Part shown: in pieces, positions 14,922-18,814 of the stretch
Numbering within the stretch: position 1 is the first letter of the stretch
Layout: the number at the start of each line of letters is the position of its first letter
Assembly: GCA_024277485.1 (NCBI GenBank)
Contig: JAJRVA010000149.1
Span: 1-18,814, forward strand
Length of the DNA stretch: 18,814 bases
Reading direction: 5' to 3'
From: Deltaproteobacteria bacterium
GTDB taxonomy: Bacteria; Desulfobacterota; Desulfobulbia; Desulfobulbales; Desulfobulbaceae
Notes under the pieces: generated by a model
Seen by the model: only the letters and a program-made list of their open reading frames with translations
Database searches by the model: none
What the model was told of the DNA's origin: nothing
Position numbers and translations under genes: made by a program

Positions 14922-15061
14922 AGCCGCAAAGTTTCCGGATTTTCGGTATCATTTTTCAGGATGGTGGAACATATCCCGTTTATGGAACTCTGGAATGGGA
15001 ATACATATTTTTCCGCCCGGAATTGCCACTGTTTGTCGAAACATCCTGGTCAATGTTGCTG

Positions 15062-15970
15062 TCATTTTTGAGTTACCTGAAAGGTGTTCCTGTCACCGAT
15101 TGTTTCATTGCAGAGAACTTGTCCGCGTCTGTACAGCCGGAGCAGGCAAATCAGCAGAAAAACCGTCAATGGCACACCTGCTGCAACCAGGACAACCGGA
15201 TAGCTGCCGACTACGCCTGTATATCCCCGGAAACCTGTCACCACCGCTGCCAGGCTCGCAGTCAGCGCAAGGCTGTACAGGGAAAGGCGCAGTTCCCAGA
15301 AAAAGGGTTTACAAGAAAAACTTTTTCTCCGTACTCCACCGGTTTGTCCTGGAATATCGAGCACATAGAAGTAGAGCAGATGGATAATCAGCAGGTTGAT
15401 GCCGATCACGGCCAGACCGTCGGTGAAAAAATGGCTGGTGTTCATGGAACGGCATGCGGCCATAAGGAGAGAGAAAACAAGGGTGGCCGCTGCTACGCCC
15501 GCACCGAGTCGGGGTCTTGGTCTTCCCGGAGCAAAGGCCAGGATATAGGCCAGGACAAAGAATATGGTCACGGTGGCAGTATGTCCGGAGGGAAAGGCCG
15601 GTCGGAAATATCCTTCAAGCAGGTTGTAGGGACCGGGCTCGAACCAGTAGGTGAAAGGAATGTCGTGGTGACGGACATAATAGGGCCTAGCCCTGCCCAC
15701 GGTCCATTTCAGGCCGTGGACAATGCAGACTGCTGTGACGGTACCGCTCAATACGAGGAATCCCAGTTCCGGACGCAATCTTCTGAGCTGTTGCGTGGAC
15801 AGAGGTGACCAGGACAGCAGGTACAGCAGCAAGCCGGCTATCATGAACAATTTTGCCGGATCAGCACCTCCGGGCAAGCCACCGGAAAACATGGAAAAAT
15901 CCATGAACTTGGACAGCCAGAGGATCTCGTTACTAATGGCGAGCCATTTTTCAAGGGACGAGCCGGCCAT
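15062..15970 (-). CDS. PAP2-family membrane phosphatase
   Basis: 302 aa from ATG at 15970, supported by GGGGG five bases upstream. The three phosphatase motifs are complete: KWTVGRARP (88-96, KX6RP), PSGH (127-130) and CRSMNTSHFFTD (Arg174, His180, Asp184; the usual Ser before Arg is Cys). About six hydrophobic membrane segments surround them, with the active site expected on the periplasmic face. Such enzymes remove phosphate from lipid phosphates or from undecaprenyl pyrophosphate. The gene overlaps the end of the preceding glycosyltransferase by 20 nt, so the pair is coupled and may act on the same lipid carrier or lipid A (inference). It is followed by the 389-nt leader and is probably not part of the DMFA2 operon. 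Confidence 0.8.
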   Translation of the reverse strand: MAGSSLEKWLAISNEILWLSKFMDFSMFSGGLPGGADPAKLFMIAGLLLYLLSWSPLSTQQLRRLRPELGFLVLSGTVTAVCIVHGLKWTVGRARPYYVRHHDIPFTYWFEPGPYNLLEGYFRPAFPSGHTATVTIFFVLAYILAFAPGRPRPRLGAGVAAATLVFSLLMAACRSMNTSHFFTDGLAVIGINLLIIHLLYFYVLDIPGQTGGVRRKSFSCKPFFWELRLSLYSLALTASLAAVVTGFRGYTGVVGSYPVVLVAAGVPLTVFLLICLLRLYRRGQVLCNETIGDRNTFQVTQK

Positions 15971-17519
15971 TGTACCCCCTGCAGTAAAAAACTTGAAGTT
16001 TTCTGACCACATAGGGTCCCCGCTTTCCGGTAACAAACTGCCCGGTCTCCGCGCACCAGTCGAACAGGCTGCGGTACCGGTTGAAATCTGCGTCAAAACG
16101 ATTGTCATCTATGTAGAGACCATCCCATCCTTTGAGTGAACCCGGGCTGTGCCAGAGGCGGTACTGATCCACCTGTTCCCTGAGGGTGACCAGCACTGTT
16201 TCCGGTTCCAGGAAGACGCCCAACTGGCCAAGGGTATAAAAACGATCGCTGAAGAGAAACGTTCGGGCGGGTCGGGGCAGTTTGTTCCTGACTGCGGAGA
16301 TTCCGTCTGCGGCCTCCTGCCAACCGAACAGTTCATTAGTCAGGTCTTTTTCGTCCGGATAGTGTACAGGAAGTTCAGGGTGAATGGAAATTCCTGCAGG
16401 CAACGTTGTCCATTGCAGTACCTGTTTGTACACCATCCTGCCCAGGGGGAAGAAAAGGGCCAGGTAGACCAGGGCGGACATGATGAACCCGGTGATGGCA
16501 GCGACCCAGGCCGCCACTCGCCAGATTTTTGAAGAGGGTGAATCCTGCTGTATTGCCCGGCACAGGACCACCGAGACCAGCAAAGCTCCGGACCACCAGC
16601 CAGGGGCGACCCAGTGGGGCAATACCTGGTTGAACATGCCGGCGCCGTAAAAAAAGAGGAAGACAGGGGCGCTGGTCCAGAACAGATAGGCGTCTTTTTC
16701 ATTTTTCCATCGAAGGAGCGTGAGAAGAAAGACCACAAGAAGCAGCAGGAAAATAAACGGGCTCCAGACCGCGGCCTGCACGCCGAGGATCTCGAAAACC
16801 CGGTCAAGATTGAAATGCTCGCCGCCGCCGCGGCTGAACTGGAACCGATATGATATCCAGTCGTGACGCATGTTCCAGAGGATGTTCGGCACAAAGAGCA
16901 GAAGGCCGACGAAAAGGGCAAGCCAAGGCTGCGGTCGCAGCAGCCAGTGCCGGTAGTTGTCGCTGGCAAGCAGGTAGCCGAACAGGCACAGGGGGAGCAG
17001 CATCGCGTGGTATTTACTGAGCAGGGCCAGGCCGAAACAGGCCCCGGTAACCAGCCACCAGGTCCACCCTTTCCCATGCAGAGCTTTCCAGAAAAACAAC
17101 AGGGTCAGGCACCAGAACAGGTTCAGGGTGGCGTCGGGCAGCAGGGCAACCATGAGCAGATGCTCATAGGGCATGAGCAGGAGCAGCAGGACCGCGCCAA
17201 GCGCTATCCGCTCGTCGTCATAGAGTTCAAGTGCCAGGCGGCGCAAAACGAGCAGGCTGAGTACCGAGCAGAGGATCGGAACCAGGCGTGCAGCCAGGGC
17301 CTCGTCGGCAACAAGGCTGCCTATCCTGGCAGTGAGTGCGACCAGGGGTGGGTGGTCCAGGTAGCCCCAGGCAAGATGACGACCGAACAGTACATAGTGG
17401 GCCTCATCCACGCCAGGCTCACAGAATCCGGCAAGAAGCAGCCTGATCCCCGTGATTACGGCGAGAACGAGGAAAAAGGTGACCACCGGACGGCGGTCCC
17501 GTTCACGAAGCCTGGTCAT
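15951..17519 (-). CDS. ArnT/PMT_2-type membrane glycosyltransferase
   Basis: 522 aa from ATG at 17519. About ten to twelve hydrophobic segments fill residues 10-400, followed by a periplasmic C-terminal part. The first loop has PGVDEAHYVLFGRHLAWGYLDHPPLVAL (residues 35-62): the Asp38-Glu39 pair and DHPP are the acceptor/catalytic signature of GT39/GT83 enzymes that use a polyprenyl-phosphate sugar. SKYHA near residue 180 is also typical. These proteins transfer a sugar to lipid A or another surface molecule. The start is uncertain: the site before 17519 is weak, and an in-frame ATG at 17621 has AGGA too close. The gene overlaps the PAP2 gene by 20 nt. Donor and acceptor cannot be told from sequence. 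Confidence 0.75.
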   Translation of the reverse strand: MTRLRERDRRPVVTFFLVLAVITGIRLLLAGFCEPGVDEAHYVLFGRHLAWGYLDHPPLVALTARIGSLVADEALAARLVPILCSVLSLLVLRRLALELYDDERIALGAVLLLLLMPYEHLLMVALLPDATLNLFWCLTLLFFWKALHGKGWTWWLVTGACFGLALLSKYHAMLLPLCLFGYLLASDNYRHWLLRPQPWLALFVGLLLFVPNILWNMRHDWISYRFQFSRGGGEHFNLDRVFEILGVQAAVWSPFIFLLLLVVFLLTLLRWKNEKDAYLFWTSAPVFLFFYGAGMFNQVLPHWVAPGWWSGALLVSVVLCRAIQQDSPSSKIWRVAAWVAAITGFIMSALVYLALFFPLGRMVYKQVLQWTTLPAGISIHPELPVHYPDEKDLTNELFGWQEAADGISAVRNKLPRPARTFLFSDRFYTLGQLGVFLEPETVLVTLREQVDQYRLWHSPGSLKGWDGLYIDDNRFDADFNRYRSLFDWCAETGQFVTGKRGPYVVRKLQVFYCRGYNGRLVP

Positions 17520-17820
17520 ATGCCGTTGCGTGTTTCCGGGAACACCCTGCCTGAAACCACCATTGGACCATCTCTGCAAACCTAACGGGCCACTCGCGCC
17601 ACCGGCCGGGAAGAACACCATGATCCTGTGCCCGTTTCGGCGGCGCAGTGACCTGTTACATGGATCCGGCCATATCGGCAACTCCGGGTTCCGCTCCTTC
17701 CGGCAGCTGGAGGTATTTTCCAGTTGTCAGGAGAAATAGGTACTTGATATATGATATGAAGACGTTGCGTGTACATGGATAACCGGTCGAAAAGACAGGA
17801 TTACAGGCAGGAAAACGGGA

Positions 17821-17849
17821 TTGACGTGACAGATTTTTATTATTATGAA
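17821..17849 (+). promoter_or_regulatory. Candidate sigma-70 promoter for the regulator gene
   Basis: TTGACG (17821-17826) and TATGAA (17844-17849) are separated by 17 nt; they match the -35 in five of six positions and the -10 in four of six. The regulator start is 240 nt downstream, so the leader would be long. AT-rich sequence nearer the gene could hold another promoter but shows no matching -35. Confidence 0.3.
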
Positions 17850-17855
17850 TTATAT

Positions 17856-17935
17856 GACGGCCTTGCAAAAAGTCTCCGGCTCCGTCATTCCTGCGCAGAC
17901 AGGAGATACGCGACCAGCGGGAGACCATGATCCAG
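17856..17935 (+). repeat. Decayed intergenic palindromic repeat (REP/MITE-like remnant)
   Basis: GACGGCCTTGCAAAAAGTC (17856-17874) is followed by GTCATTCCTGCGCAGACAGG (17884-17903), whose TCCTG/CAGGA arms form a 5-bp stem with a 6-nt loop, then CAGCGGGAGACCATGATCCAGAA. From memory, this closely resembles the abundant GTCATTCCCGCGAAAGCGGGAATCCAG-type repeat of Geobacter and related genomes, with several changes in the stem. It is a hint to the host lineage. Only one copy is in the window. Confidence 0.4.
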
Positions 17936-18050
17936 AACTATCTGAATACCGCTTTCTCCAGAATGATAAGAAATGAAAAATCAGGTTTTTTTAGAACCCT
18001 ATGAACCCATCATAAAGCATTATATAAAAATGTTTGATTTGCTAAAGTCC

Positions 18051-18067
18051 GTTACTGTTACGTACCT
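18051..18067 (+). repeat. 17-bp repeat, copy 2 (upstream of the regulator), candidate autoregulatory site
   Basis: Identical to 14829-14845 in sequence and strand. It ends 21 nt before the chosen regulator start and follows an AT-rich tract, so a bound protein would sit at or after the transcription start and could repress; the other copy lies upstream of an AT-rich tract relative to its operon and could activate. The roles are inference; the repeat is seen directly. Confidence 0.6.
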
Positions 18068-18088
18068 CCCATGCAACAGGGCGTGGCC

Positions 18089-18700
18089 ATGACAAGATCC
18101 CGGATCGGGAAAAAAGAAGACCTTTCAACCCGCAGGATCCAGGATCAGCTTGAACGGATTTTAGTCAGTGATCGGTTCAGAGGCTCTGCCAGGCAGAAGA
18201 AATTCCTCCGTTTTATTGTGGAACAGACTCTGGCCGGCAGGGGAGCCCGGCTCAAAGGATATACTGTCGGCGTTGAAGTCTTTGACAGGAAGGAAAACTT
18301 CGACCCCCAGCTTGATCCCATCGTTCGGGTGGAGGCGGGAAGGTTGCGCCGTAAACTCGAGTATTATTACCTGACCGCCGGGAGTGATGATTCAATCCTG
18401 ATAACAATTCCCAAGGGCGGCTATGTGCCGAGCTTCCGAGCTGTTCACAATGGTTTTCCCGGGTCAGACCTGCAAGACTCGCGACAACACTACCGCGGGA
18501 AAACCACCCGGCCCTCGGTGGCGGTCATGCCCTTTTCCAACCTGGGCGGTGACCAGAAGCAGGACTATTTTGTCACCGGCCTGACCGAAGAACTGGTTGT
18601 TGAACTTTCCCGTTACCAGGAATTTAAAATTATTGCATCACAGTCGACCATGCGCTACCGGAACCAAACCTTTGATCCGGGCCAGGTTGGCAGGGCATAG
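18089..18700 (+). pseudogene. Truncated winged-helix / TolB-like regulator, cut by an IS end
   Basis: 203 codons from ATG at 18089 (AGGG eight bases upstream; an ATG at 18071 has no ribosome site). Residues ~8-105 (RIQDQLERILVSDRFRGS; KKFLRFIVEQTLAG; GVEVFDRKENFDPQLDPIVR; LITIPKGGYVPSF) form the DNA-binding domain found at the N-terminus of many large bacterial regulators. From ~143, PSVAVMPFSNLGGDQKQDYFVTGLTEELVVELSR starts the TolB-like domain, which in relatives continues with LGVRYVLEGSV-type sequence and TPR repeats. Instead the frame reads GQVGRA and stops at a TAG (18698-18700) lying inside the putative IS terminal repeat that begins at 18693. The sensor half is therefore missing. The DNA-binding domain is intact, so a truncated protein could still bind its sites. 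Confidence 0.75.
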
Positions 18701-18814
18701 CCGTCAGGCTAAGGAAAGGATGCGGAAAGGTTGCTGTAATTATGATGATATTACAACGAGTTGCGATAGACATGCGGATTCGTCGCCCCCAGCCTCATAA
18801 TGGTACCCTTTGTA
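18693..18814 (+). mobile_element. Partial insertion sequence end, interior runs off the right edge
   Basis: The 21 bases at 18693-18713 (GGG then CATAGCCGTCAGGCTAAG) match the inverted copy at 86-106 in 20 positions. The regulator frame is destroyed at this point, which supports a real insertion junction. Inside, on the minus strand, an open frame enters from the right edge and ends at a TAA near 18754-18756, reading ...GATNPHVYRNSL; it could be the 3' end of a transposase, but the stretch is too short to identify. If so, the left and right elements would lie in the same orientation. A small TGTAAT-N9-ATTACA hairpin is at 18735-18755. Confidence 0.55.

Larger units (their letters stand above)
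14673..15061. promoter_or_regulatory. Operon leader / promoter region (389 nt, no gene)
   Basis: No convincing gene or RNA is seen. The stretch lies between the PAP2 gene (ends 15062) and the porin start, so it should hold the promoter of the long operon. An AT-rich tract at 14788-14820 offers -10-like hexamers on the minus strand (TATGAT at 14815-14810). None has a consensus -35; for TATGAT the -35 position falls inside the 17-bp repeat at 14829-14845. That would fit an activator-dependent promoter (inference). A palindrome lies at 14901-14921. No clear terminator for the PAP2 gene was found. Confidence 0.5.
17520..18088. other. Non-coding region between divergent genes (~570 nt)
   Basis: No gene is supported here; the open frames present are short or are N-terminal extensions of the glycosyltransferase. 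It should contain divergent promoters. Visible items are a plus-strand promoter candidate (17821-17849), a decayed palindromic repeat (17856-17935), an AT-rich tract (18011-18030) and the second copy of the 17-bp repeat (18051-18067). No tRNA or known riboswitch was recognised. Confidence 0.6.

Noticed and set aside
15023..15808. 261-codon plus-strand frame opposite the PAP2 gene
   Set aside because: The minus strand has all three PAP2 motifs; this is the antisense reading.
16863..17585. 240-codon plus-strand frame rich in Gln and Glu opposite the glycosyltransferase
   Set aside because: The biased composition is what Leu/Phe-rich membrane codons give when read backwards; there is no start signal.
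18597..18800. 67-codon frame that might continue the truncated regulator after a frameshift
   Set aside because: After the IS junction its sequence (HSRQAKERMRKGCC...) is unlike the LGVRYVLEGSV-type continuation of this family, so an insertion explains the break better than a frameshift.
1..18814. CRISPR array, tRNA, rRNA or prophage genes
   Set aside because: No regularly spaced repeats, no cloverleaf or rRNA-like sequence and no phage structural or integrase motifs were seen.

Overview
The window (18.8 kb, fairly GC-rich) most likely comes from a Gram-negative, respiring bacterium. I favour a Desulfobacterota-type (deltaproteobacterial) genome. The clues are two outer-membrane barrels, Sec and Tat exported proteins, a pentahaem cytochrome c, and a decayed intergenic palindrome that I recall from Geobacter/Desulfo-type genomes. 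The taxonomic call is an inference.

Layout. Positions 1-106 and 18693-18814 look like the inward-facing ends of IS4/IS231-like insertion sequences. They share a 21-bp sequence (20/21 identical) in opposite orientation. Between them, twelve genes (14672 down to 117) run on the minus strand with short gaps or overlaps and look like one long operon. In transcription order they are: an OprB-like porin; a second outer-membrane barrel; two closely related proteins of the N,N-dimethylformamidase large-subunit family (DMFA2-like D and C); a small amphi-Trp protein; two more DMFA2-like proteins (B, Tat-exported, and A, Sec-exported); a catalytically dead HtrA-like PDZ protein; an SO_0444/DUF318-type permease; a pentahaem cytochrome c; a DUF1989 protein; and an amidinotransferase-fold protein. 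The last two follow gaps of 141 and 86 nt and could be separately expressed.

Upstream of the operon lies a ~390-nt regulatory region, then a PAP2 phosphatase and an ArnT/PMT_2-type glycosyltransferase, also on the minus strand and overlapping. A ~570-nt non-coding region follows. Last comes the only plus-strand gene, a winged-helix/TolB-like regulator cut off by the right-hand IS end.

How the parts may work together (inference). The porins would admit a small substrate. The four exported DMFA2-like proteins, with a mononuclear-iron amidohydrolase fold in the characterised family, would cleave amide or related C-N bonds in the periplasm. The pseudo-HtrA may act as chaperone or scaffold. DUF1989 and the amidinotransferase-fold protein would process a nitrogen-rich product (ureido or guanidino) in the cytoplasm. 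The small DMFase alpha subunit is absent. A perfect 17-bp repeat lies both in the operon leader and just before the regulator gene, suggesting the two are linked. I know of no described system with this gene set; it is the main candidate for something new here.
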